A stretch of DNA of 64,000 bases, taken from assembly GCF_001653235.2 (NCBI RefSeq), contig NC_035794.1, positions 1,674,001 to 1,738,000 on the forward strand, read 5' to 3'. The stretch is from Pochonia chlamydosporia 170 (lineage: Eukaryota; Ascomycota; Sordariomycetes; Hypocreales; Clavicipitaceae). Made by a program: the position numbers and the translations under genes. The notes beneath the pieces were generated by a model. That model was not told the DNA's origin. It saw nothing but the letters and a program-made list of their open reading frames with translations, and did no database searches. How positions within the stretch are numbered: the first letter of the stretch is position 1; each line of letters opens with the position of its first letter. Below are positions 1 through 10,435 of this stretch, one piece after another.

Positions 1-330
1 GAACTGGATGTGTTGGATGCGCCGACGGCTTCGGAGTTTACGATGGAAGGGATTGGAGGGTCGTGGGGTGGGAGGGCTGGTGGTGCGGCGGTGGAGCGGA
101 GTGGTGATGAGACTGCTGTTTCTGGTTGTTCGTCTGGGGAAGAGGGCAGGAATCGGTTTGAGAGGACGGAGAGGAGGGATAGTGTCTTTGCGAGTCCTGG
201 GGGCCCGAGGAAGAGTCAGGAGGATCTGGCGGAGTTGGGGAGGGTGCAGAGTGGGCAGAGTACGGCGACGAGGAGGATGAGCGTGGATAGGAGGTCGAAT
301 TTGCGGACGGAGAGTTCGCATCAGAGGTAG
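1..330 (+). CDS. 3' end of an unrecognised protein-coding gene (truncated by window start)
   Basis: Frame 1 is open from the first base to a TAG at 328-330, giving about 109 residues of a C-terminus whose start lies outside the window. The visible part is low-complexity and hydrophilic: Gly-, Ser-, Arg- and Glu-rich, with basic/acidic patches near the end such as SVDRRSNLR. There is no membrane segment and no domain I recognise. It is convergent with tof1, leaving 193 bases between the two stops. The opposite strand is also open here (38-361), as expected for purine-rich DNA, so the strand choice rests on the continuous entry from the edge and the protein-like composition. No function is proposed. 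Confidence 0.5.
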   Translation, partial: ELDVLDAPTASEFTMEGIGGSWGGRAGGAAVERSGDETAVSGCSSGEEGRNRFERTERRDSVFASPGGPRKSQEDLAELGRVQSGQSTATRRMSVDRRSNLRTESSHQR

Positions 331-523
331 AGGTGTCATTTGTTTTGATCATGGTTAGCATATTGTTTGGTGGAATGGTTTGGTATAGGGCTGCGTTGCA
401 TCATCAGTATCATAATACGGTTGGATGAGATACGTAATGGACATAGATTCTAATATAGCGTAATGAGTTCCCATTATTTCCCATCCATCGCCATGCAAAA
501 CGCCATACTCCAAGCCATATCAT

Positions 524-3500
524 CTACTCGTCATCGTCGCTATCCACGACAAACCCACCCCGTACCCTTGGTCTCCTCGCAACGACAACCTCTGTCGTCT
601 CTTCCGCATCATCGTCCTGCATTTCTGCAATCTTGGACACGATATCAACACCCATATCTTCATCTTCCTCCACACTCGTCTTCCTCCTCTTCCTTGACTC
701 TCCATCGCTCAAATCGAGGGGCGTATCGTCCGTCTCGCTATCCGCCCCATCCTCCTGGCTACTTAGTATTTTCCTCGCCAGACTCAACTCATCAGCCTCG
801 TCCTCATCATCACTATCCAGTAAAGCCTCGGACTTCCTCTTGTTTCGTGGCAAAATCGGCTCACTAACTGCCGTTTGAGCCGCTCTTTTCGCACGCTCTG
901 CAATCTGACGCTCTCGAGCAAAGAATGCCTCGTCCTCGTCGGAATCGAACTCGTCGTCGCCCTCCTGCACGTACAGAGCTGACTTGATCTTGCGAGCTTT
1001 TTCAAGCTCCTTTTCCCTTCGCTTGCGTGACTTTTCCTCCAGTACAGATTCGTCGACTTCTTCTGTGTCGCTGCCCTTGCGGCGCTTGCGTGTCTTTTTG
1101 GGCTTCTTCTTCTCATCTGCGACGCGACGGGCTGTTGGGCCGCCGGCCGGGAAGAGCATTTCGTCGTCGAGAAAGCCGTCAACATCGTCTTCTTCTTCGT
1201 CGTCGAAGGCGGCCTTCTTTTTCGGTGCAGTTTTGCGTTTGAGTTGGTTTTCTGCAAGGACGCCGTCTTCAAATGTTGGTGGACTGAATTCGGCTTGGTT
1301 GATGAAGTGGATGCTGTCTTTGAGTTGGTCTGGCGTTATGTCCCCAGGTACAACCCAGAGACTTTCTGGAGTTTCTTCAGACGCTGGTCCCATGAGCTGG
1401 ATGCCGCATAGTTTCATGAGGAGACGAAGGTGTGCGTTTTTGAACATGGCGGTTCGTCGCTCTGGATTATCAGGGCGGACACCTAGCACTTGTGTTAGTT
1501 TTGTCCGCTGTCAGTAGACAGAATGTGGGCAGTATCTTACTGAACGCAGGAGGGGATTCTGGTTCCGCATCTGGCACAGGCTCATCTCCAAAAACCTCCT
1601 CAGTATCACGCCTCGCATCCTCTGCGGCAGACCAAGCACGACGTTCCGACTCCGCGTCGGATAGTATCTGTCTCACCCAGTTGATGTGGTCGCTTCCATT
1701 CTTATCTAACAAGGCGCCAACTGCAATGGCAACTTGCTGGTCTCGCTCTTCTGTGTGTTTGAACTCTAGTTCGGCTGCGGGCTTAGGCTGCGACTTGCTC
1801 GTAGTTTGTCTCTCGTAGCCGTATTCCAAGAAGAATGCGGTACTTGATAGCTTGCTGAACAGCATTTCAATGATGAGCTCTGGTCGGTCTTGTATCTTTT
1901 TGCAGCACTTCCGCATAATCTGCTTCACTAATTCCTCCCAGTCTTTGAACATGCTCGATGACTTATCCAAGGCGTTTGTACCCTTGATCATGTTATACAG
2001 CAGATAAATAATATCCACTCGAAAGAGCATCACGCTCATGTCCTGCTTGAAAGCCACGCGGTAAAAGTACCGATGTGCGCGCTTCAACTGCGTGTCTGTC
2101 AAGTCCTGGTAGTATTTAAGGAATTTGGTAAACGTATCGACGACGCCTTGAGGCGTGAATCGACTGGAAAATTTGTGAAAGTCAAACTTGCGTTCTTTGG
2201 ATGTACGCTCAGCAGACGCTTCATCATCAGCTGAATCGTCCAACTCCTCTTCGTCTTCGTTACCATTTTCTTGGGCGGCTTGCTTCTTCTTCCTACGTGT
2301 TCTCTTCCTCGACCGAACCTGCATGTCCGTGTTTTGTTTTGAGTAGGCTTCCAAGATGCGCAGAAAATGGTGCACGAGTTCAGTAGACGCATCCAGGTAG
2401 TCAAACCCCTGGTCCTTGTATGTCCTGATGATGTTGGCAATGGCATCGTGTGTGGCTTCCTCGTAAAAGAGTCGGCTCAAAACGTTTTCAGCAATTTCTT
2501 GATCGTCCTCGTTGGCAGACTCTGTCATTTCTTGAACCGTCAAGAGAATCTGAGTAAAGCATCGCATCACCGCGGTTAAGTCTGTCCAATCTTTCATGTC
2601 GTAGCTCTCATGCAATACCCGATTCATGGTGATGAACATTTCCTGATTCAACACACCAGCAACCAAGTGGAAGCTGCTGACGTCTCCGGCTGGCTGGCTG
2701 CTTGATCCTTTAGCCTTTCTCCGGGCCCGTTCTGTCTCCAAGAACCAAGCAACCAAGTAAAAGAATTGTCGGCGGTGGTACTGAAGCAGATGTGGCGCTT
2801 CTCGGTCAATGGTCTTGCGAACGTGTTGGAATAGCGGGTTGAAGCCAGAGTCAAGAAACTCGTCAACAAACTTGCGCAGTTGATCATTGGCGCGAGCGTT
2901 GAGCTTGCCGGGAGGACCAAGATCCCTCTCATCCTTGTTGTCTTTCCTCGGTCGTCGAGGGGGTTTGAAAGTCTTGTTGTCGTCCATCTTCTGATTGCGA
3001 ACGGATGCGTTAGCCAGTGCATCTTGTCCTGACAAGGACGACATCTTGCCGCCCTCTCTCTTAACCCATATCATGGTTCCAAATCGATTATGTCGAGTTG
3101 CCCCTTTTCGATTATATGACCGTAGCATTGAAGATTCCTTGTTCATTAATGCTGATAACTCGTTGGCTTTAGCTTTGTTCAACTGCTGCTCATTCATGAA
3201 GAGCTTTGCCGAATCAACACGCTTGACCAGGTGATATATGATCTCCATTACCGTCGTGTCCTCCGTTCTGAAGTCTTCGCCCATATTAGATGATAATGTG
3301 AGCAGTACATGAAATATGTCTTGATAGGAGAACGCGTCAATCGTAGCCGATCGGGAGACCTGAGATTCATCGCCCTCGTATTTGACGTTAGGAGGTGGCG
3401 CGATGGCGGCCATGTTTCGCAAGAAGAATAGGACAAGCTTGATAATCCCCTGGTCCCTCGCTGATCGGTCGCCAATTGGAAGTGCCATGGCAGGTAAGGC

Positions 3501-4050
3501 TGCTCTGACGGCTGCATGCAAGATACGGGCACCGTCAAAGTTTATAATGGCCCTCTTGTATTGAACTTGCGCGAGCTCCAAGACGGGCAAATGCCTGTGA
3601 TGGTTCACCGTCATGCGCTCCTTGTCCCACTCCATCGGCCATGTCAATGGCACCATTAATTCGAAGCAAGCCAGCGCAACTCGAGATCGAAACTTGTTGT
3701 CCATTGCGTTCTCGGGCCATGTCTTGAGAATCGGTAGCAAATCTCCCTCAATCAGGTTCGCCTCGTGAATACATCGTGCAACGTCCATGCGATTCGTTTT
3801 CTCGTCATAAAAGCGAATCCAGCGCTTCAGATCGCGCAGCACTTCCAGCGCATCGTCACCGAGCTGGTAGTTGCCATCATCTTCTGCACTTACACCACCG
3901 AGCTAGGCGATATAAAAAGTCAGGATTTCTTCAACTCTCAGGTGGATTGGTCGAGTCGCCGTTGCCATGACTTACCGCAGACACAAGGCTGCTAATGTGT
4001 GCTCGAACTTCAGGATGGACAATGTCCGCTGCGCCTTCTGGCGGCTCCAT
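524..4050 (-). CDS. tof1: Topoisomerase 1-associated factor 1 (Tof1/Swi1/Timeless family)
   Basis: Three exons on the minus strand (4050-3976, 3902-1541, 1482-524) join to 1131 residues. Introns at 3903-3975 and 1483-1540 have GTAAG donors; the second has an ACTAAC branch point. The start ATG at 4050 gives [18 protein letters not shown]. The N-terminal half is the TIMELESS domain (for example [15 protein letters not shown] and an [22 protein letters not shown] stretch). After residue 500 there are basic/acidic runs ([21 protein letters not shown]), and the C-terminus is acidic and Lys-rich, as usual for the family. In yeasts Tof1/Swi1 works with Csm3/Swi3 and Mrc1 at replication forks to stabilise stalled forks and signal the S-phase checkpoint in the nucleus. 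It is divergent from the dehydrogenase at 4434. Tandem ACGCGT boxes lie 125-140 bases upstream of its ATG and suit a G1/S gene. The family call is firm. Confidence 0.95.
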
Positions 4051-4433
4051 GCTGATAGTTTTTCCCACGTGAAGCTAATTTGCAATGAATGCCGATGCTA
4101 ATTGCAGTCTATATGGGTGCTGTTGACGAAGTTCAATCCATTGTACAAGAATGCACCCATTAGGTTTCCTCTCGACGCGTCTCGACGCGTATGGTGCCTC
4201 TTCAGCGTGTAAAGTGATCCGAGTGCTGGACAGCTGTCAACAGCTGCCCACCCGCCACTTGAGCATCCTAGGCCAAAGCCGTTCGGTTGGTCGGTCCTGG
4301 ACGCCGCAACCAATTGCTGCACCCCACAAAAGCCGAGGTTACCCGAGCCGGAACCTCATCATTTTGACATCACTCCTCCACGTCTTCTCCGTCTTCATCT
4401 ATTGTTATTCTGTACACCACGATAAAATCCACA
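4051..4433. promoter_or_regulatory. Bidirectional promoter region between tof1 and the 3-hydroxybutyryl-CoA dehydrogenase gene
   Basis: This 383-base spacer separates two divergent start codons. It holds the tandem ACGCGT pair at 4171-4190, closer to tof1, and a CT-rich stretch before the dehydrogenase ATG. No ORF in it looks real. Confidence 0.6.
4171..4190. promoter_or_regulatory. Tandem 10-bp repeat containing two MluI cell-cycle boxes (ACGCGT)
   Basis: CTCGACGCGT occurs twice head to tail. Each copy contains the palindrome ACGCGT (4175-4180 and 4185-4190), the MCB element bound by MBF in yeasts to drive G1/S transcription of replication genes. It lies 125-140 bases upstream of the tof1 start. 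Direct observation: the repeat. Inference: MBF control of tof1. Confidence 0.6.
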
Positions 4434-5631
4434 ATGGCTAGCTCAATTGTACGCATGCGAACACTAGGAGCTGCGCGTCAAGTACGCTCCTTCAGCTGCA
4501 CTGCGCGGCGCAGCGCGGCGGACGTCAAAACACTGGGCGTCATTGGTGCCGGTCAGATGGTCAGTTTGTTCCCAAACCAAAATCATGTGAAGTTTCCGAC
4601 ATGGAACCGCCACAAGTCCCAAATCAGGACAACATAGCCCCCCGAAAAAGAAGAGAACAATGAGAATCCAAACTGACAAGTCTGAAATTGGCATGAATGC
4701 AGGGCCTGGGAATCGCATTGGTTGCTGCGCAGAGAGCTCAGGTACCCGTACACCTGATTGACACATCCGACAAGGCATTGAGCAAGGGACTCGCTTTCGC
4801 AGGTAAACAGACATGCGGCCCCTCCATCCCGGTCGTCTGTGTTTATGCACAAATTAGCCATCTACATTCCCCCGCTGACAATCATATTATACGGTTGCAG
4901 ATAAGCTCCTCGCAAAAGATGTGTCCAAGTCGCGAATTACACAGGAACAGGCTGATCAGGCGCGAGCGCTGCTGAAGCCAAGTACCAACATGGAGGACCT
5001 CTCCGCCGTCGATTTCGTCATCGAAGCCGTTCCAGAAATCCCCAAACTCAAGTTCGACATTTTTGGTAATCTCGCAAAGATCTGCCCAAAGCATGCTATT
5101 CTTGCGACCAACACCTCATCTATCTCCATCACCAAAATTGCTGCTGCCACGACCACCGACCCCACAGATACGTCAGCCTCATCGCGTGTGGTTTCAACAC
5201 ACTTTATGAACCCTGTTCCCGTCCAAAAGGGCGTCGAGATCATCAGCGGTCTCCAGACTAGCAAGGAGACACTCGACACAGCCGTCGAGTTTTGTAAGAA
5301 GCTTGGCAAGATCACCTCGGTTTCTGCTGACACGCCCGGGTTTTTGGCTAACCGCATTCTGATGCCGTATATTAATGAGGCCGTGATTTGCCTTGAGACG
5401 GGTGTTGGTGATCGCGACTCCATTGATGCTATTATGAAGAATGGAACCAACGTTCCCATGGGCCCGCTCCAGCTTGCCGACTTCATTGGTCTCGATACAT
5501 GTCTGTCAATCATGAAGGTCCTGTACAATGAGACCGGCGACTCCAAGTACCGCCCAAGCGTTCTTCTGGGCAAAATGGTCGATGCGGGATGGCTTGGCAA
5601 GAAGAGCGGCAAGGGCTTTTATGACTATTAA
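4434..5631 (+). CDS. 3-hydroxybutyryl-CoA dehydrogenase, mitochondrial
   Basis: Three exons (4434-4559, 4703-4802, 4901-5631) give 318 residues. The donors are GTCAGT and GTAAAC, and the last intron ends TTGCAG. The first about 30 residues are rich in Arg, Ser and Ala without acidic residues, typical of a mitochondrial presequence. The Rossmann fold follows at residues 34-60, with its GAGQMGLG loop formed across the first splice junction. The catalytic region contains ATNTSSIS and STHFMNPVP (the conserved His). The C-terminal helical domain has DTPGFLANRI, GPLQLADFIGLD and GKKSGKGFYDY. The enzyme interconverts (S)-3-hydroxybutyryl-CoA and acetoacetyl-CoA with NAD(P), in short-chain fatty-acid and related catabolism in mitochondria. 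Length is normal for the family. It shares a promoter with tof1, probably without functional meaning. Confidence 0.93.
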
Positions 5632-5869
5632 TGAGCTGTGCAAATGAAACGAACGTGGTTCTTTTGGGTTCTGTATAGCTATACTTAGACAAAAGAAAAG
5701 TGACATTTCAGACCATAGTTCTCCATAAATGACAGGATTAATCCTTGGAGAGCCTCACATATATTAGTGAACCGTTCCTGGGGAAGGCCAGTGTCTGCGT
5801 TGGCCCCTAGGAGAGTTAATCTACAAGATGCTGTGTAAGGAGGAGCTGGGGTTTATGATTAATGAGTGG

Positions 5870-5878
5870 TACTCCGTA
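5870..5878 (-). repeat. TACGGAGTA motif copy
   Basis: The plus strand reads TACTCCGTA inside GTACTCCGTACT. It lies 240 bases past the dehydrogenase stop, and an inverted partner follows 36 bases later. Confidence 0.7.
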
Positions 5879-5913
5879 CTAATAACTATAGATTGGACTC
5901 TCGGCCGGTAGAG

Positions 5914-5922
5914 TACGGAGTA
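5914..5922 (+). repeat. TACGGAGTA motif copy
   Basis: Exact match in direct orientation. With the copy at 5870 it forms an inverted pair about 44 bases centre to centre. Confidence 0.7.
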
Positions 5923-6632
5923 ACCCGTGCAAGTACCATGAATCGTTCTGACCGTATGGAGCATCACAAAGCACAAGCTGCACGATTGAAGGCATCTGGT
6001 GTAGGCGAATCGTCCGTTTTAGCATCAGACAGGGTTCTTGTAGCCGGGGATTTGGGTGCCACTCAGCGCACAATCGCAAAATCAAACTCCCTTTCGTGGA
6101 CCAGGCTCGCTTTCTGAACCAGGCACCCTAGAACTCTGTTCTGGCTGGCGGACAAGACGTCTAACGAGAAATACCAGACCACCGAGACCCTCCCCCGTTG
6201 CACTAGGGTCGTGAATAGATAGGCGCCGAGAGTAGCTATGCGAGACTCAATCTGGCAAGACAACTCGAGTCAGCATCTTACATTAGCATGGTATCTCATG
6301 GTGGCGCCAGTGACATTCTTCTCAACGGCCCAAGCGGGAACATTTATCGACAGGTCACCAGGATTTGACCTGCGCCATTGGTAAGCCTGAGTCAGCTGAA
6401 GCATCCAGTCTTTACCAACGCAGTCCCTCCAGCTCTGTATTGTCCAAATGCAGAAGCAATATCGAGCCTTGGCAACTGTTTGTGTTCAGCTTCGGTCAAG
6501 TGGCCCCGGATGATTCTGGTGGCTTTAGCTGATTCGATTCTCTTTGCTGGGCAGCCCCAGTTGTGATTTACCGAGTATGCCGAACCAAATATTGCCCAAG
6601 CCACTGACGGTTTTGGGGGATTGTGAGACTAT

Positions 6633-6641
6633 TACTCCGTA
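6633..6641 (-). repeat. TACGGAGTA motif copy
   Basis: The plus strand reads ATTACTCCGTACAG. Nearly the same flanks occur at 10303, extending the shared word to ATTACTCCGTACAG. Confidence 0.7.
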
Positions 6642-7211
6642 CAGCACACAAACGGGCATGTCACTGGATATCGCATCTGGCCGCAATGAACCGAGACATG
6701 GGCGTGCCGGTTGAGCACCAGCTTGCTCCATGCGGAGTTGACCCATCAAAAAGTTCTTTTGCCCTGCAATTCATAGCATTGGATGAAGTTTCTGTGGATG
6801 CCTGCCACTTTGCCAAGCCTGACGTCGCCTTGTTGTTTGAAGCGGAATGCTTCTTCAGTAACCCATGCTCCATGGGAATACCCAAATCGATTCCATAGAA
6901 GCTTGAACAGGAGGTCCTAGGTGCACAAGTAATCGCTTGCAAGTTCCAAGGTTGTGCCATGTGGGGATGGTTTGGGTAACAGTTCCATGTGCTTCACAGT
7001 GCACCATTGTACTGTAATGTAGGAATTGGAAACATGGAACACGAGCTCTGGGTTTCCACGCCACCGCTTCCATGGAGGAAATGGCGTGGCAACACACCTG
7101 GCTTTGATGGTGATAGCAGCACAAGACATATCATCAGAGTTCGTTGTAATTACTCCATAACAAGATGGGGGATATTCCAAGTCGACCCGCAACGGTGATC
7201 GTGCTCTTCTG

Positions 7212-7220
7212 TACGGAGTA
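7212..7220 (+). repeat. TACGGAGTA motif copy
   Basis: Exact match in the context GTACGGAGTACAC. A one-mismatch relative (TACTCCATA) lies about 60 bases upstream. Confidence 0.7.
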
Positions 7221-9303
7221 CACAGTCCTGGCTGACCGTCCCCAGACCAGCGGCAGTACTTCTGACTTGAGTTGCCTCGTAAGCCAAATACGTGGTGACG
7301 AAAGGTACCGTCGGGCGGTCGGGCTAAAAGTCTGCGTTCTGCTCTTGTTACGGAATTCATTACACCGGTTATCGTTTGTCAGTTGGTGATATATTGCAAC
7401 CCGTACGACTAGGTACCGACAGGCCCGTTGGTTGGTGCGTTGGAAGCGGAAGCCTCTTGGGCTTGTGGGCCATGCATGACTTGCCCTTGCGCCTTGGTGT
7501 CATAGGAAGCTCAATGAAGCTGGTGGCTGCAACGTCGCCTCAAGCTCTTCATGCGACCCAATTGACCGTCGACATTGGCCATTGATGGCTCGATGTTGGC
7601 TTCTCCCTTCGTCGATTCTACCTACCCATCTGATCTTAGCTGATGGGATAAGATGCAGCTTTCGGGAACCTCTTACCGGGCAGCAGTGGCTCGTCAACAT
7701 GTACCAAAACTGGGTTAATGAAGTTGAATGCCATGGCGCTACATGTCCACAGGGTGCTGTTGAGCCTGAATGTGAGGCATGCAAATGCTCAGTGCGGTTG
7801 ATGCCAGCTAGGGCCAAATTCTCGATGGAAACAAACAGTGATGAGTTGATGTCAGATAGGGAAGGAACGACAAGGCCCGTAGTGATGCTCAGCATGTTTA
7901 GCTATCAAAGTTGGGGAAGGTGCGGCTGGCTTCTGATGAAGTAATTAACATTTGAACCAATTGATGTCTGGTTTGCCCCTCCCTCATGGTTGAACATACC
8001 AGACGTCGACACATGTGCCTGCCCCTTTGGTGGATGGCTGTAGCTTCCTTTCCCCAATTTCGCCGTCACCAAAATTTCACAACACGAACCTCCGATTCTG
8101 TGAGCTAGCTCAACAAAAGACACTATTTTTCTTTTCGGTAATAACAGCGACAGGCACTTCAGAGCAACTCAGTAATTTTACTGTTACACGCAACTCACCA
8201 AGCCATTATCCTGGACTTGGCCACGCATGTCCTCTGACTGGTGCGTTGGGCATGGCCGCGAGATGCATAATCTTGCAATAGTGTCTAATCTGACCTACTG
8301 GAACAAGCAGGTCCGTTGGTCTGCTTGAACGGGCTCTTCTGCAATGGGGCATGGCGAAATGAGACCCGGCCAGACGCATCTCATCTAGGAACTGGACTGG
8401 AGCCTGAAAAGGGTCGTACAGTCTCTGAAACACCCACAACGGCGGGAAACTTGGGGATACTCAGTGCAGCGATGAGAAGCCGACAGACTGAGATCATGTA
8501 TGCATAGCAGCCTTGGATCTCTTGTCACACAGCCCACCACCAACTAGGTTAGGCGAGACTACGAGCAAGGTTTGGCTCCTTGACCATGATGCAGGTGGCA
8601 GCACTTTGACCTCCACGACAAACATAGAACAACAGTCGCACATCTACACGATTTGTACTCAGTCATTAGTCCAGGAGGTTGAGGGACATGTCATTCTTAC
8701 TCGTCTATGGAAACTTGTTGAAGTTGCGACACTTTGGGCTACTTGCGGAGTTCTCCGTTCTGAGATTGCAATTCTTCATATCACAGGGGTGTGCATAGAC
8801 CGAATTCTGTGCTTAAACATGTCAACCTGATGCAATGCCCAGCACATGTGTTGGTGTTCCCAAGTCGCGTCGTTCTTGAGGAATCAATCGATTATGGCAG
8901 CGCATAACTGCCGAAGAGACCTAAGAGACCTGGGCTATCAAAAGCTGCTAATATTGATGGTTCCTCGCGCAAGCAGGCAGACCTACAGATGTGCTCCAGA
9001 GTCCTCGCGCCAAGACTCGCCTTGCCAACAACTCGGAGCAGCGAAGTTGCGATCTCTCCAATTTCCTCCAACGAGTTGCATGGTCTCGCGACTTTCAAAA
9101 GTGGCAGGTAACAAAAGGTGGTAAAGAGCCAAGGAGACCCGACGAATGACCGTTCTCCAACATGTCGAATCTAACGAAGTGGGTAATTTCCCACCATAAG
9201 GACTAGGACTGATGCCTTTGCCATCGCAGAAGCTGGCTCTGACCTAGTTCCTCCTGCGTCCTACCAGGTTTGCTGGTCTAACACGACACGGGAATTGTTC
9301 ACA

Positions 9304-9317
9304 TTTTTTTTTTTTTT
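9304..9317. repeat. T14 homopolymer
   Basis: Fourteen consecutive T in non-coding DNA. A slippage-prone tract or nucleosome-depleting element; no more can be said. Confidence 0.8.
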
Positions 9318-10302
9318 CACTTGGATCTCCAGCTACATACGGATTAGATCAGCCTTACCTCTTTGACCTCTCGTCAATTTCTGAGGCGCTGGACACTTTT
9401 ACAGACGTGCACAAAACGTCCTAGTCTTACACAAAGAGCTTGACCCACGCGCTAAATCCAGCCTTTATTTGCCGGACTGGGCCATTCGGCATGAGGCGCC
9501 GGTTGAAACAGAGTGGCGCCCTTGCCGGGTTGCAGGGTTAGGGCGGATTGGAGTATTGAGCTAATTAGCGACGGTCTGCACATCATTCTCAACCACCATC
9601 TTGCCTTGGTTGTAAGAAAATGAAGGATGATATGGCGGTCCACCATTCCAACTCCGAAGAAAGTTCCGGCGAAAGATCTCAGCGACTTACGAGTCGGCTA
9701 GAGACGTATGCTGCCTGCTTCCCTTCCAGGATGCAACATCTTGTCAGCCATCCCATCCAGTCTTTCATAAACTAGCCAGTCAGAAATTGCTGTTCGAGTC
9801 AACCCTGGCAAATGATGAAACTCGACCCGGCTTCCATACCCAGGACACTTTGTAGACCGATTGAGAAGACCAGCTTCATGGTGCACGCGAGTCCCTCATG
9901 CGGAAGTTTTAAGTCAAATTAGTCGATGTATGGAGCACTCGACACGCCGCTACGCGATCGACTGGCAGATCCCCGAAGATACAGCCCAGTGCTGCCAGCC
10001 TGGATGGACTTTCTTTCACGAGACCAGACATTAACAAGAGATATTCCTTAGCTCTTTTCTTTGAAGAACCAGGTTGGTACCCACATCAAAATGCCTACCT
10101 GTTTTGGTATAGTTGGGCTGATAGACTTGAATGTCCTGGTGTTGCTTTCCTGCCTTGGTCAAAGACCTGTCCTCAGGTGAAGAAGAGTAACACGCAGGCT
10201 TCGTCACCAAAACCATAGCTCGGACCTGCTCAGGTGGGCAAAGCCGGCAGAAACGAGACTTCTATCAAGAGACTGCCGTCCGCTTGCGTGTCTTGAGACA
10301 AT

Positions 10303-10311
10303 TACTCCGTA
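10303..10311 (-). repeat. TACGGAGTA motif copy
   Basis: The plus strand reads ATTACTCCGTACAG, the same 14-base word as at 6631-6644. Confidence 0.7.
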
Positions 10312-10426
10312 CAGAACTGCAGAATGGTCATAGCAGCCGACTACTTGGTGCTGGTCTGTGCTCCCGCCGCACCACAAGTGAACTCAAGTCTGGTCTAGTA
10401 CTTCCCGGAAAGAGGATGTGACGGAG

Positions 10427-10435
10427 TACGGAGTA
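10427..10435 (+). repeat. TACGGAGTA motif copy with adjoining partial copy
   Basis: The context ACGGAGTACGGAGTATC shows one full copy overlapping a second copy that lacks only its first T. The copy at 10303 lies in the opposite orientation 124 bases upstream. Confidence 0.7.
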
